Assembly (NCBI GenBank): GCA_963920705.1
Contig: CAWUCO010000283.1
Location: 186,001 to 250,000 of the forward strand
Source: Odiellus spinosus
Taxonomy: Eukaryota; Arthropoda; Arachnida; Opiliones; Phalangiidae
Length of the DNA stretch: 64,000 bases
Direction of reading: 5' to 3'
Shown: piece after piece, positions 19,520 through 31,698 of the stretch
Layout of the letters: every line of letters begins with the position of its first letter
Numbering within the stretch: position 1 is the stretch's first letter
The notes under the pieces: model-generated
What the model was told of the DNA's origin: nothing
Seen by the model: only the letters and a program-made list of their open reading frames with translations
Database searches by the model: none
Program-made: the position numbers and the translations under genes

Positions 19520-19791
19520 TTCTCCCCTTTTGTATTTACTGTTTCGGCTTAATATAGTGTAATTACCTGATCATCTGAATCCGTTGTTTCCTCTTCGGAA
19601 GAAGGGATATACTAACAACTTATCATATTGTGTGAGTAGCAGCTAAGGGAAGATTAGCTAACCCTTGGCACTTTTGCTTTTATGATTGATTGAAATTACA
19701 AATAAGGGTACTGTACAATTAAACCGACATTTTTAATTTATTCTATAGTCATTGATTGGATTCAATCATGGTATACTGTAAGTACAGTGCG
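19520..19791 (+). repeat. S segment, right copy
   Basis: An uninterrupted copy of the S sequence that is split at 7981-8065 and 11169-11356. It follows the truncated BEL copy and continues into non-repetitive AT-rich DNA. Confidence 0.9.
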
Positions 19792-21849
19792 CTTTAAATA
19801 TTTTTTTATTCTTTTCCAGCCACAAGTGCCTGCATATTTTAACATTATGTATTAAAACATTGATAAACGATATTATAATACTTTTTAATGTTTTATGTAG
19901 TTCGGTATTTAATCTTTGACGAGATTAATCTATTTACTTGTCATGGTTTCAGTGGAACATTAAATATTTAATTCACTTTTGACGTTGGACGATTGTATGT
20001 TACCCACGATGAAAATTGGATACATTAGCACTATTCTACCTCGTATGTTCGCATGACAATTAAATGTATATTTAGTGTAGTAAAATTACGTTTTAAAAGC
20101 ACGACTTTTTATTTTCAACATATTTACCTTTATGCAAATGTATATTTTGAGAATTAAAATGACGTTGTAAAACACGACTCGTTACTTTTTAACGTATTTT
20201 ATTTTAGTACCTTTTCAAGCGAATTGGTTGGCAGCCCATCGTCAGTTCGATGGTTGTGGAAGCGTTATTCTACTTGCAAAGTCGCTTCAAGGACGCGGTA
20301 TCACAGAAAACAAATTAAATTTATTTTTATTTTTAATCGTTGATAATTCAAATTAAATAACTTGCTTTCTGCAAAATGTAAATAATTGTAATTCTTGCAA
20401 AGTACATACCGGCATGTTTTGATCTCTAAGATTTTAAAGTTATAACGAACTACATGCAAAATAGGTTGAGATAATATTTTTTTTATAATTTTAACCTACG
20501 TGTACTCTATTGTACAATATGCAAGAATGTTAAAGATAGTAATCTTAATTCTTACGATTATGTAATATACAATTAGTATTAACACGATGCCAACGTTTGT
20601 TGGAACACGGTCTTCCTACGTTAAAACATTTACACTTGTACTTTTCTACCAAGGAATGAAAACAATTCAATTTGTCTAATAATAGCCCCTATAGTTTATT
20701 TCTATGCCAAGGCTTAGATAATATTATTTTTATTGTTGAAATTCAATACTTAAATACTAAGGTAGCATGTTGTACAGTACATCATTAGATACTGCGTGAG
20801 AAAATAATGTATTGAAATTTTTATAAACGGCAAAAACCGTTGGAAATAATAAATTTACATATGAATGAACAGACTTAGGCCTATCCTTCTTTGGCATTAA
20901 AACATTATCTACGTCGACATAATAGATGGCGTTAATAAGGATTTAGGTCACTATATAGCCCTCTATAGTAGTCTCGTGACTTGTGTACCCTTTACACCCG
21001 ATACACCGGTTTTCAGTGTAAATCTAGCATAGAACTGAACCGAATTCATTCTGCAAACGTTGTCACTGTTGTGTTCATCGAATGAAATGACTTAGGTTAA
21101 TTACGTCATAACCAATTAAAAACCCTAGAAGAATGTGACGCAATTGCTGGCTAACGAATCAGAGAGCTTATTAGAGGAGGTTGGGCTTCGCTTCAGGGGG
21201 AAAAAATTGCAGAATACGGGCACAGGGCACAGGTTTCGCGAAGCTTGGTTAATTCTTAATAAAACACAAATAAATTTTATTCCGCGCGAGATCTAAGTTC
21301 AACTTGTCTTCTCGAACTTTTTCTCTCGACTCTTTCTTCGCGATCTTATAAGAAACTTTTTTATGACGTCTTCTAGGGGGAGAAGGGGCAACGGCCAGAA
21401 AATATGGGCAGGACATCAGAAACGTGTGTTTCCTTTTTTTTTTTTATAGGGTTCCGAATCAGGTGTAGGGACGTAAAGGAAGGGATATAAGATATATTTG
21501 GATTAAGCTGGGGTTTTAATATGGGGTAGTTAATGATTTAGAAATAATTATGATAATATTTGGTGACCGTTGCAGCATTATTGAATAAAAAATAAAAAAG
21601 GTAAAGAAGGCTTGCGCTGACAATACAAGATGAAGTTAGAGAAAAAAAAATTGTGATAAGGTCGTCTTTGTTCAGGGTTCGCCTGCGCAAATAGGAACAC
21701 TGCGCAAATGTGGAATTGGGAAATTAGCGCAACTGCGCTACTGGGAACCGCGCAACTGGCTCCATACCTATTATTCACTATATACATTGTAACCGTTTGC
21801 CTTTTTTCTATTCCTTTTCCCTTAGGGAAATCGGTTTTTCTATTATAGG
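19792..21849. other. AT-rich intergenic sequence, no gene seen
   Basis: No plausible coding ORF. A region near 21090-21220 is an inverted relative of 8155-8260. It may be a real host non-coding stretch. Confidence 0.4.
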
Positions 21850-22540
21850 CTAGCGGTAACAAGTGAAGAATAGCTCCAGGAGGCCTTTTTTTTTTTTTGA
21901 AGAGAAAAATGCGAGAAAAATAATGATGCAAAGGGGGGCATTATTAACAAAGATACAGCCGTTTCTATATTAATTACGCGCCATCATCATTTCACTGTAT
22001 TCTTGTAAACGGGGATGGGGAGGGTTGGAAGACAGGAAATTATACGAAGTAGAATAAGAAAAACATCATTATTTTCTCAGACCTTAAAAAAGATCCCAAA
22101 ATACAATAAACAAATACACCTAACCTAAATTAACCTAACCTACAGTGACATAGTCATATTTTCATAGTCACCTAACCTTTAAAATAACCATCTTCCATTG
22201 TTTTTCACCGACACCCACCGACCTTTTAGTCCAAAGCATAGCCTCCTCGATCACGAGCTTCACGCGCTTCGGCGGCGCTCGAGCGCGAGCGCCGCCGAAG
22301 CGCGTGATCGAGGAGGCTATGGTCCCTGGCAACTGCCCCTCCCCCGAGAGTATTCCGAAATACCGGGCAATGACAATGGAGCATAAATAAAATTGAAACG
22401 TCTGTTTCTTTGTTAATAATGGTTTCCCCCCCGAAATTTTTGCACCATTATTTTTCTCGCACTTTTCTCTCTTTCAGATAAGGTACCTCTTTCCCGAATT
22501 CGATAGCGGGAGCTATTCTTCACTGTAGCAAAATTCGGAT
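21850..22540. mobile_element. Fold-back MITE, ends GTGAAGAATAGCTCC
   Basis: Inverted arms at about 21856-21962 and 22405-22537 share GAAGAATAGCTCC and GCGAGAAAAATAATG. A further inverted copy of the right arm occurs at 63668-64000, and a fragment near 39410-39450. The loop contains a nearly perfect GC-rich palindrome at 22237-22321. No genes. Confidence 0.7.
22237..22321. repeat. 85-bp GC-rich palindrome
   Basis: Arms CATAGCCTCCTCGATCAC and CGCGCTTCGGCGGCGCTCG with complements around an AGCG centre; a 6-7-bp insertion lies in the left arm. A single related arm lies at 46861-46905, so this is a dispersed fold-back MITE. Confidence 0.8.
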
Positions 22541-22825
22541 TATTATTTTTTTAAGTAAATTACCATGAAAAAGAAGAAACATATTTTTGAATTAATCAGC
22601 CACAATGATAGCAGATCCTAAACATATATTTTTAATCTGGTATAGGTACTTTTTAAACTGGACATTTTACGAGTGAAATTGGATTATTACCCACCATGTT
22701 TCTCCCGAGTCCCAAATAACATTGTCTGCTTCTGAAATCGGAACACCGAACAACCATGGATTAAATAAACTTAGTTTATTTAATCCATGGAACAACAATG
22801 AATTTAATGAGTTTATTTTTTAGAA
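22541..22825. repeat. Repeat shared with the right edge of the window
   Basis: Together with the adjacent 22438-22540 it is the inverted equivalent of 63668-64000. A palindrome AACCATGGATTAAATAAAC and complement sits at 22751-22795. Confidence 0.75.
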
Positions 22826-23625
22826 ATAAGGGTTGACCATGTGAATTATTGAATTATACGCTAGATTTGTTAATAATTTTACCACTCAAATGAAATAAAA
22901 GTGGTGTTATTGTTGAAATTTCGATTTTTAAGTAAAGAAAAGAAATGGCGCAAGTAGTAAGAATTATATTGTGTTTTAATATTTTTAAAAATACTCAACT
23001 TACAATTCCTCTTATTGTTTCGAATAATAATGTCTACTCAATTGCTCAAGAATTTTTTTCCAGTTAATACATAATTTTTTATTTTCAATTTATTCCGTAT
23101 CTTAGTCCCAGTATTATCTTATCATCCCTCTGTATCGTGCATAAATATTATTGGGGCTGTAAGGTTGCCATAGCTTGGCTAATACGCGGAGCAAATGGTT
23201 TGGAAGCGCTGGGAGAAGAAAATTGTAGTAGACTTTGTTTCTGATAGACATTTGTAGTCAGGGTCGCGATTTTATAAATTCGGCTCGGGTTTCGAGTTAA
23301 TAATAAAGGTATTAACAATCAAATACATCTAGATTGTAGCACCTACATCCCCTGGCATCATTTTGGCAGATGTTTTTGTAGTTGTTTTTTTCTTCAGTGT
23401 AGCTAAAGCCTCGCCTAGAAGGTATTTACTCATTTTACCTTGTCGAAATATAACTCGTAAAAAAATGAAACGAATAAATTTATAGACAGGGTATTTAAGC
23501 CTAATTTTTCAGATTCAGAGAGTGATTATTTTTAAATTACGGTTAAATGCTGAGTTGAAAAGACATTCCAAAAGCGAGACTGCATTAAGTTTATGCCATC
23601 GAGTAAAGACATGACTACGTAAGAA
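22826..23625. other. Unassigned sequence
   Basis: No gene, RNA gene or repeat recognised on either strand. Confidence 0.4.
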
Positions 23626-23634
23626 AAATTCTTG
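23626..23634 (+). repeat. 9-bp target duplication of the MULE (partner 36995-37003)
   Basis: AAATTCTTG on both sides, each 4 bp outside the first matching TIR base. Confidence 0.85.
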
Positions 23635-25113
23635 GGCCGTGTCTATTTAGGCCCGGTTTCCGGGCGAAATTAGCCTTATACTATTTTCGCCCGGTTTCCG
23701 GGCCTAAATAGCGTCGAAAATAGCCGCCACTTATTTGTCAGCTATTTCGGCCCGGTTGCCGGGCGTCTGATTTTTTAGGCGAAAATATCTCGGAAACGAC
23801 TATGAGCTATTTTCGCCCGGTTTCCGGGCTTCATTTTTATCAGGCCAAAATAGAATCGGCCGCGCGGGTCAAACTATTTTGGCCCGGTTTTCGGGCGTCA
23901 GATTTTATAGGCGAAAATATCTCGGAAACGACTGTAGGCTATTTTCGCCCGGTTTCCGGGCGTCGTTTTTTAACAGGCCAAAATAGAATCGGCCGCGCGG
24001 GTCAAACTATTTTAGCCCGTTTTTGAGATATCGCTTATACACTATTTTGGCCACTAATTGGCCCTGTTTTTCCATGATGAATGTTTGTTATGGTAGTTAT
24101 AAATGTAAATGTACGCCTAGGTGTATATTCATAAATTCAAAATAAATTAAATTCTTTATCTCTAAGACTGTTTCCTATTCGCGACTTTCAATTATTGCCG
24201 CACCGCCCTGCCCGTCGATACACAGGCATCGCCACCATAGTAGACAATAGAAGGAATATCGGGAATGCTTATATATAAAGTGGTCATATCTGGCCGGGGC
24301 TTAAAAGGACTATCCTTTTTTTAAATCCCCTTTAAAATCGCCTTCTTTTATGGCTTAGCAGACAAAACAAGTTGTACAGTCAAAGCTAGACTGTGCGCTT
24401 AAGGGAAGACCATTTTAAAGGGGCAAATTTCAGAACAAGGATTGCCAAGGATTTCAGCCATATTTGCGGCGATTTTTTTTAATATGACCCAGCATGGATT
24501 AATAATTGGCGTGCCAATCACTAATCTAATTACTAATTACTTAATTAATACGTCAATCATTAATTTATGAGCCCAGTTAACATTGTAATATTCGCGAGTC
24601 GGGAGCGGAAACTATCGCCGCGCCAACTTGCCGGGCTCTGTAGATAACATAGATGGATTAAATATGAACTAGATCCACAACCCACCCAAGACACGCGGCC
24701 AAAAAAGTCAGGAATAGGAAATATTTTCACGCGCTAATGCTCGCCTTTGGCTGTTTAAAGCCGGATGCACACAGATACATTTTCGCGCGTTTCACGCTCA
24801 CGCGCCCTTAGGCTCCAATGGGCGCGCGAGCGTGAAACGCGCGAAAACGTGTCTGTGTGCATCCGCCTTAAATGTCACGCTCGTGAAAAGCTATTTCGTA
24901 GTTTCGTACATCGACAATAAAAACAACTGTGTATCTAGTTAATTTTTTTATATATCTATGGTAGATAACCTGATTTCCCTCCCTGCAAGACTTTAGTTAT
25001 TTTCTTATTGGACAATTAAAAGTTATTGGTCATTTTAAAAAAATATTTGACATTGCCAGATTTAGTGTACCAGAAAATACCTTTTCTTATCATAGAAATG
25101 TCCAGTGAGCCCT
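23635..25113 (+). repeat. MULE left terminal inverted repeat
   Basis: About 1.48 kb. The outer 400 bp contain repeated GCCCGGTTTCCGGGC palindromes flanked by CTATTTTCG, spaced by segments with CGGCCGCGCGGGTCAAAC. The inner part carries two MITE-like segments (24297-24450 and 24759-24867) also present in the right arm. It ends inside GTCCAGTGAGCCCT. Confidence 0.9.
24759..24867. mobile_element. TTAA MITE (CGGATGCACACAG family)
   Basis: A palindromic 109-bp element with TTAA at both ends (24755-24758, 24868-24871). Arms GCCGGATGCACACAGA and GCGCGTTTCACGCTC with complements. Other copies: 35463-35571 (right TIR), 47228-47310 and 55844-56387. Confidence 0.8.
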
Positions 25114-25336
25114 GTTTTGTATGTTAATAAACTATACAAAGTTAACTCTAAAATAATAGCGTTTATTTACAAGTTCTACATGAGAGAGCGCGACACGATA
25201 TGAGTCCCCGATAATCTAGCAGACAGCCTTTTATACTTTAGATCACGTCATAGACTGATATAATATACATAAGAGGGCTGTACATAAGACTTTTTATTTA
25301 CATAACTACACTTCTAGAAAATGAAAAGTTATGGTA

Positions 25337-25533
25337 GGGTAAATCAGTGTAAGTTTGGACAAGGCTAAGATTGGACACTTAATAAAAAAAATACAATCGT
25401 CTGCTAAAAAGGCGCGAAATTCATCTAATAGGGAGTGAATTAGTTAGTGTTGAACTTTAGCCTTTCAAATAACACTTTATAGCCCAGGATATTAGTTTTT
25501 TTATAAATTGTCCAAACTTACACTGATTCACCC
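25337..25533. mobile_element. 197-bp MITE with TA duplication
   Basis: Inverted ends GGGTAAATCAGTGTAAGTTT (one mismatch in the other arm) flanked by TA on both sides. Tc1/mariner-like by target only. Confidence 0.75.
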
Positions 25534-26465
25534 TATATTTAGAAAATTTATCGGACAATGACCAGTGTCCTGTACTGTGAGGTGTTGAGTTAAAAGCAAA
25601 TTGTATCACATCTTACCAGACGACGAAAGCATCAGTACCGCAGCGCCACTTAGGCTAGTTTTGGTTGCGAATCTTGCGAATTCAGCGTGGGAAATTAGGC
25701 GTGCCAGAGGGCAAATGACCACTTTAAAAATTGCCTGGTCTACTTCAAAATTTAAATCGAAGGGGGGGTAAGTGGTCCACGGGTTCATTTAAAAAATCCA
25801 AAGATTTTGTGAGGTCTTTCCTCTCTAGGACTCTGGACCAGTTTAATTATTCTAGCCCAGGGTGGTCGAAGGTCATAAGTCCTCTTTAAAAAAATTCCTT
25901 TTTTACAACCCTGCAGTTACGACCGTAAAAATCAAATTGCTATAACATTTTGCACACTTATTTTTTTTCTCAACTTATTTTTGTTGTTTGTACCCATATT
26001 CCATGGAATAATAATTTTTTTCACATTAAAAGATATGCCAGCATACGTGAAATAATATTAATGCACAAAGTCTGGTTAAGTTTGAATGCAAGCGCGTAAT
26101 TTCGGGCTTGTAATGACCTAACATTAGTGACTTTTAGCCGCCGCCCAAAAGGGTAACCACAGTGACGTCACCGTTGCCTAGCAGACGATGCCGTACCAAA
26201 TGTCTTTCATTTCAAATCACGAACCAGAAGACCCTGTTGACCAAGATTGCACTTAGGCATTTGTAATACTATAGCTACGAAGTTTTTTTTTCTTTTACCG
26301 TTCCGCAATCTCTTGATTCGATCACTAGTTCGTCCAGTTTAAAGGTCGTTTGTGAAAACATAAATTTAATCAGTTAAATTTCTTTAGTTGTATTCCAATT
26401 TATCCTAATGTCTAACAATCATACATATTTGACAATTAACCAATTTAACCCAATCATCTAATTGT
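25534..26465. other. MULE interior, no gene seen
   Basis: AT-rich; no conserved ORF. Some of it may be captured host DNA. Confidence 0.4.
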
Positions 26466-26860
26466 CTTCCAATTTAACTTAATTGTCTCTTTATTTCATT
26501 AAACTGTCTCTTTATTTCATTAAACTGTCTCTTTATTTCATTAAACTGTCTCTTTATTTCATTAAACTGTCTCTTTATTTCATTAAACTGTCTCTTTATT
26601 TCATTAAACTGTCTCTTTATTTCATTAAACTGTCTCTTTATTTCATTAAACTGTCTCTTTATTTCATTAAACTCTCTTTATTTCATTAAACTGTCTCTTT
26701 ATTTCATTAAACTGTCTCTTTATTTCATTAAACTGTCTCTTTATTTCATTAAACTGTCTCTTTATTTCATTAAACTGTCTCTTTATTTCTCTAATCTGTC
26801 TCTTTATTTCTCTAATCTGTCTTTTTATTTCACTAAACTGTCTCTTATTTTGCTTAATTG
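26466..26860 (+). repeat. 21-bp minisatellite, about 17 units
   Basis: The unit CTGTCTCTTTATTTCATTAAA is head to tail, with variant units (TTTCTCTAAT) at the right end. The 68-aa ORF across it is a repeat artefact. Confidence 0.95.
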
Positions 26861-28100
26861 TCTACATATTCAACTTTATTGACTACATATTCTACTTGTC
26901 TACATTGGGCCTTTCGTTTCACAATATCTGATTTTGTCCCTTTATGGTGCTCTAGCTCGTCAAAATCCTGCAGCCAGAAAAAATATAATATAAAATCCTT
27001 TAGTTTTTGTTTGTTACGCTTAATAACTTATGAGAGACATGGGTCTGGACTCTGGACATAGTCAATATCATTTAAGGCAACGGTGGTCCCATTGCAAATT
27101 TTACAACCGAAGTACGCGGTGATGCGCGTTACTGCGTACATTGAAAATATATGTTCTACGCTGCGTACTAGATTATGGGCGATCCTTTCTTTGACACCAT
27201 TGGGCTAAATATGTTAGCAATTACCCAGACCGTTCTTAAGCGCTAAATGAATAACCTTCACAATGGTATATCTTCTTTGACGACATTTCTGGCTTATAAA
27301 TAGGTAATTTGACTCTATGATATACTTATGTGGCATGGTTGCGGTGCTGAGGGCAAACCTATGACTAAATGTCATGGGTGACGTGTTTACATTTGACAGT
27401 GGGGCCTCTCATTACGGCTACTAACAAATAATAATATTGCCGCTCAAAAAGCGTTTTCACTAATTTTATTGAAATCCGCTGATCCCTCTTTTGGCATCTT
27501 ATATATAAAAACCACGACGTTCGTTCGTTCGTCGTTCGTTCGTTGGTTGGTTTTTTCGCGGGGGAATTTATTCCGAGCCGTTCCGGCCCCCCACGAGTTC
27601 GCTAATTTTATTGCTCTTGGAGAAACACACCGTCTACGGAACAAAATTTAATCTGGGTTCGTAGTTCGTTTTAAATTAAAATTAGAATTAATTGAAAAAT
27701 TAAATCTTCGATTTGGTATCGTTACAATCGTTTCAGTGTTTCGTTAATTTTCTTCCTGTTAGGCCTCCGCTCAGTTTAAATTATAAAATTTAATCGGGGT
27801 TCGTACCGCTTTTTACTCTTTTTAAATTAAAATTAAAGTTAAAAATTCCAGTTCGATAAAGGCTTCCGTTCGTTAACACGATAATCTGTCGTTTCAGGAG
27901 GATCCCGTTGCGGGATGCCTCGCCTTAACGCCGGCCTCCCATTGGTTCATAATGATTTGTATAGTGTAGGGTCTTTTTTTTTTTTCCCACGGAGGATTGT
28001 TAGACGCGGAGTAGTAGTCTTATATATTAAAACCCCGCTTAGCATTACAGGGAGCATTTAAAAATGGAGTGGTAATAAATTTTAAACGGAACCTTTTAAA
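26861..28100. other. MULE interior, no gene seen
   Basis: It contains two similar stretches beginning CTTATATATWAAAACC at about 27499 and 28019, and a CGTTCGTT-rich patch near 27519-27545. These could be the ends of small non-autonomous elements, but boundaries could not be set. Confidence 0.35.
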
Positions 28101-28405
28101 CTAACGGAAAAAGATGAACATCAAGATGGCCGCCTGCAAAAAGATGAGAGTTAGATGGACGCCTGAAAAAAAAGATGAAAATAAAGATGGAAGCATGAAA
28201 AAAGATGAAAAGCAAGATGGCCGCCTTAAAAAAGATGAAAAGTAAGATGGCCGCATGAAAAAAGATGAAAAGTAAGATGGCCGCATGAAAAAAGATGAAA
28301 AGTAAGATGGCCGCATGAAAAAAGATGAAAAGTAAGATGGCCGCATGAAAAAAAAGATGAAAAGTAAGATGGCCGCATGAAAAGCAAGATGGCCGCCGAA
28401 AAAAA
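28101..28405 (+). repeat. ~30-bp minisatellite
   Basis: The unit GATGGCCGCATGAAAAAAGA plus TGAAAAGTAA is repeated about nine times with length variation in the A runs. Confidence 0.9.
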
Positions 28406-28517
28406 GGTGGAAAGGAAGAGGACCGCCCTTAAAAAGATGAAAATAAAAATTTGAATTAAGTGAAAAATTAAATCTTCTTAAAATTAGAATTAAGTGAAAA
28501 ATTAAATCTTCTTAAAT

Positions 28518-31183
28518 GATGTTAACTAACCTAACCTTACCTAAAATATTAAAATTTATGGCATTTGTGGAAGACGAAGATTGAAAGCAAAAAGAAATAA
28601 TATCTCAATTAAACACCAAATATATTAAACCAATAATTCAGATCAGAAATATACTTCTTATCAAGATAAATTTGAATGCAAAAGAATCAAACTTAATTCA
28701 AAATAAAATTTTGAGAACCAGAGTCGGAAAAAAAATTTGCTGAATAATGAATTAATTTTAATATAAATGCGTATCGAGTAAAATAAGCAAGGTCAAGGTT
28801 CTTCTTTTAAAACCATATAATAATTTTGAAGGCTCTAGAGTATTTGCAGACCAAGTAACGCCAATAGGCAAAATATTATATCACATTGAACCTATATGCA
28901 TTTCTTCAGTATACCAACAAAACCCTAAATAATTCTCTACTTAAAACCAAACCTAACTAGAGAAAAAAAGGAAAATAAATAAGATATAACCACATAGATT
29001 TCAAGATAAATAATCCAGTCCATAATTCAGTATTAAAACAAAAAAAAATCAGAATTAAGACAACTGAAATTAGCAATCTTTGGTAATATGTAAAATAGCC
29101 CTTACACGAACAATTTAAGTAAAGCAAATTATCAAATAAACGCCAAATAAGTCAATTAATTAAAATTAAAAATATTAATCTTACCACTACCAAATAGCGG
29201 GCAGAAAACACAGACATCAAGATAACATTAGCAAAATAAATTTTCAACATCGGTAATCCTGAGAACTAGATTCTACAAAATCTTCCTGAATAATAAATTT
29301 ATTTTAATCCAAAAAATATAAAATCTTAAAAAAAATATCTATACAAATAACATATTGATAAACCAATTAAAATTAGATGCGAAAAACATTTAATCTCGAT
29401 ATGAGATTAAATACACAAGGTCAAGGTTCTTCTTTTAAAACCATATCAGAATTTTGACGGTTGTAGAGTATTTGTAGACCAAGTAACGTAAAAGGCAAAA
29501 TGTTATATCAAATTGAACCTATACATGGCTTTAGTGTACAACACAAGTTGTGAAACAAAAGTTATTTTACGTGACTACACACTAGCTAAAATGTCACCGA
29601 AAATAAACGACAGTAGGCATTAACAAGTTTGTGGCAGGTTATTCAACATGTAGACCTCAATTATCATGTCTCCTATCCTACGTGGTAATAGTTGGTTTGT
29701 TATTCAATGGCGAATTATTAAAGATTGGGTTTAAAGCACATTCCAGTCACGGAACTCAAGTACATGAAAATCAAAGTAGGTAATGGAGAATTTTAAGTTA
29801 GATATACGGGTACATTCGCTCCAAAAGTCAAGTGCAAATCACCCATAAGACCTTACATTATATGAGGCTTTTACGCAGGCCTTAAGGTTATGTACAAGTA
29901 CGAAGCCCAAACACACGGGTATTAGCTCTCCTTGACACCGAGGTAAAGGAGGTATCACTCCACGGAGAGAAACGCCAGTCGAAGCAGCTAAGAGCCGCTG
30001 TCGAATTACCATCACACTAGTGAATTGGTACGGCGAGCGAAAAGGTAACCAGCTCTTCGATCCCAGCTTTTTCTCTGACGGCCGAAATAGTATTTCACGC
30101 TTTTATATATGCGATAAACAAAATAAAAAAAAACACCTACACATTTTAATAACTGAGGCTAAGCTAAAAAATTAAATCAATCAATTAAAATAGATAAAAA
30201 ACAAGACTACTTCAATATGCGTAGAAGTTGAACTGTATTAGTTTTCCAATCCACCCTGAGTTTGCAGCAAGCCTAAGCCTACAATACCTTTATACCTATG
30301 TTTTTGGACTAAATGGTACATGGAAAATAGCTTAACGCGTGCTGCCAACTCGAGCTGGTATTGAACACACAAATTTCACAAAATTCTTAGACAATTTCTT
30401 AAATATCTTCTAAAATAACATTTAATTTTAATTTAATTTTCAGCGAAATTATTAATTAGACTAAGTTAAGTAATTTAAGAAATTTTAATTATAGTTTAAA
30501 TGAACATTTCGTTTCAATTCACTGAAAGATACCACGCCATAAGGCTACAACGCGTTAGTGTAAAAAAAGTGGTATATAAGGCGATCGAAAAACATTATTA
30601 GGTATCTGTAACTTAAAGCTATGAAGAAAGGGGAACCCACCCCCTGTTCAATGTCTGGAGGTAGTTATTACACCAGGCGCTCAGTGTAGCTACGAACGAA
30701 AATCTGACCCGTAGAGGGGGCGAGTTGATGATTGATGTGGACCATATTAGTGAGGGACGCCTCGCTAATATGGCCCGCTGAGATCGGAAACTGGAGGTTG
30801 AACCTTGGTGCGTTAGGATGGTCGGAGGTGATTATAACAACTGATCATATTCAACTGCCCAGCATCGAGGTTTGATGTGGATGGTGGAAGGCGATAATAT
30901 GCAATGGGAGACGTCCACGGTTGCATAAAATCGCACGACACCTGAAACTTATCCATGTGGCAGCCTGATTATAGGAATTCCCGTTGAACGGAATTGAACG
31001 ATAAGATGGCATGTTTACGTCTTGAGTCCCAAGATTTTTGCTCTACGTGATATCCGGTTACACCGGAAATAGTGTACACAGGATATCCGCTTACACCGGA
31101 AGTGACAGACACAGACACACAGACACACAGACACGACGAACGTAAAACCTCCCCGTGAACAAGTTCACTCGGGGAGGTAAAAA
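28518..31183 (-). mobile_element. H element (copy H3), inserted in the MULE
   Basis: An inverted, near full-length copy of 8407-11146. The hairpin end is at 31147-31178. The 3' end lacks the last 45 bp or so (the GGTTTCCCAACTTGT terminus is missing). A short deletion or rearrangement is present near 30840. No coding sequence. Confidence 0.9.
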
Positions 31184-31302
31184 GAGGGGCAGACACTCGG
31201 GTGAAATCAGGGGAACTCTCGCGAATGCAGGCAGTTTTTGAGCTGCATGATCTCCACCGAAAAATCAAGTATTTGCCCCCATCATTCTAAAGGTACATTT
31301 AA

Positions 31303-31456
31303 AGGGACTATCTGCGATTTTTAAATCCCCTTTAAAGTCGCCTTCTTTTCTGGCTTAGCAGACGACATTGTACAAAAAAAATTGTACAATCAAAGCTAGG
31401 CTGTGTACATAAGAGAAGAGCATTTTAAAGGGCCAATTTCAGAACAGATAGTCCCT
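31303..31456. mobile_element. 154-bp TTAA MITE
   Basis: The ends AGGGACTATC and GATAGTCCCT are flanked by TTAA at 31299-31302 and 31457-31460. Relatives without such clean ends are at about 24297-24450 and 35861-36030 in the MULE TIRs. Confidence 0.8.
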
Positions 31457-31698
31457 TTAACTGAGGCATTAAATATTCGTATAATTCGGAGCCGTGAAAG
31501 CAGGGTGTTTGTCAGATGTGAGCCATGTTCGATAAATCGACGGGTTTATAGCCATTCGCTGCTCGATCACACGCAACCGGTCATAAAAAATAAATTTTCT
31601 CTTGTCTCAAAATAATCAAATTATTTAATAATATGAATAGATGACTCTGCTGAGCAATTTTTTACTCCAAATTACTGTTTTAAAACCTACTGGAAACT

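Noticed and set aside
26483-26689. 68-aa ORF of SLYFIKL repeats
   Set aside because: A translation of the 21-bp minisatellite.
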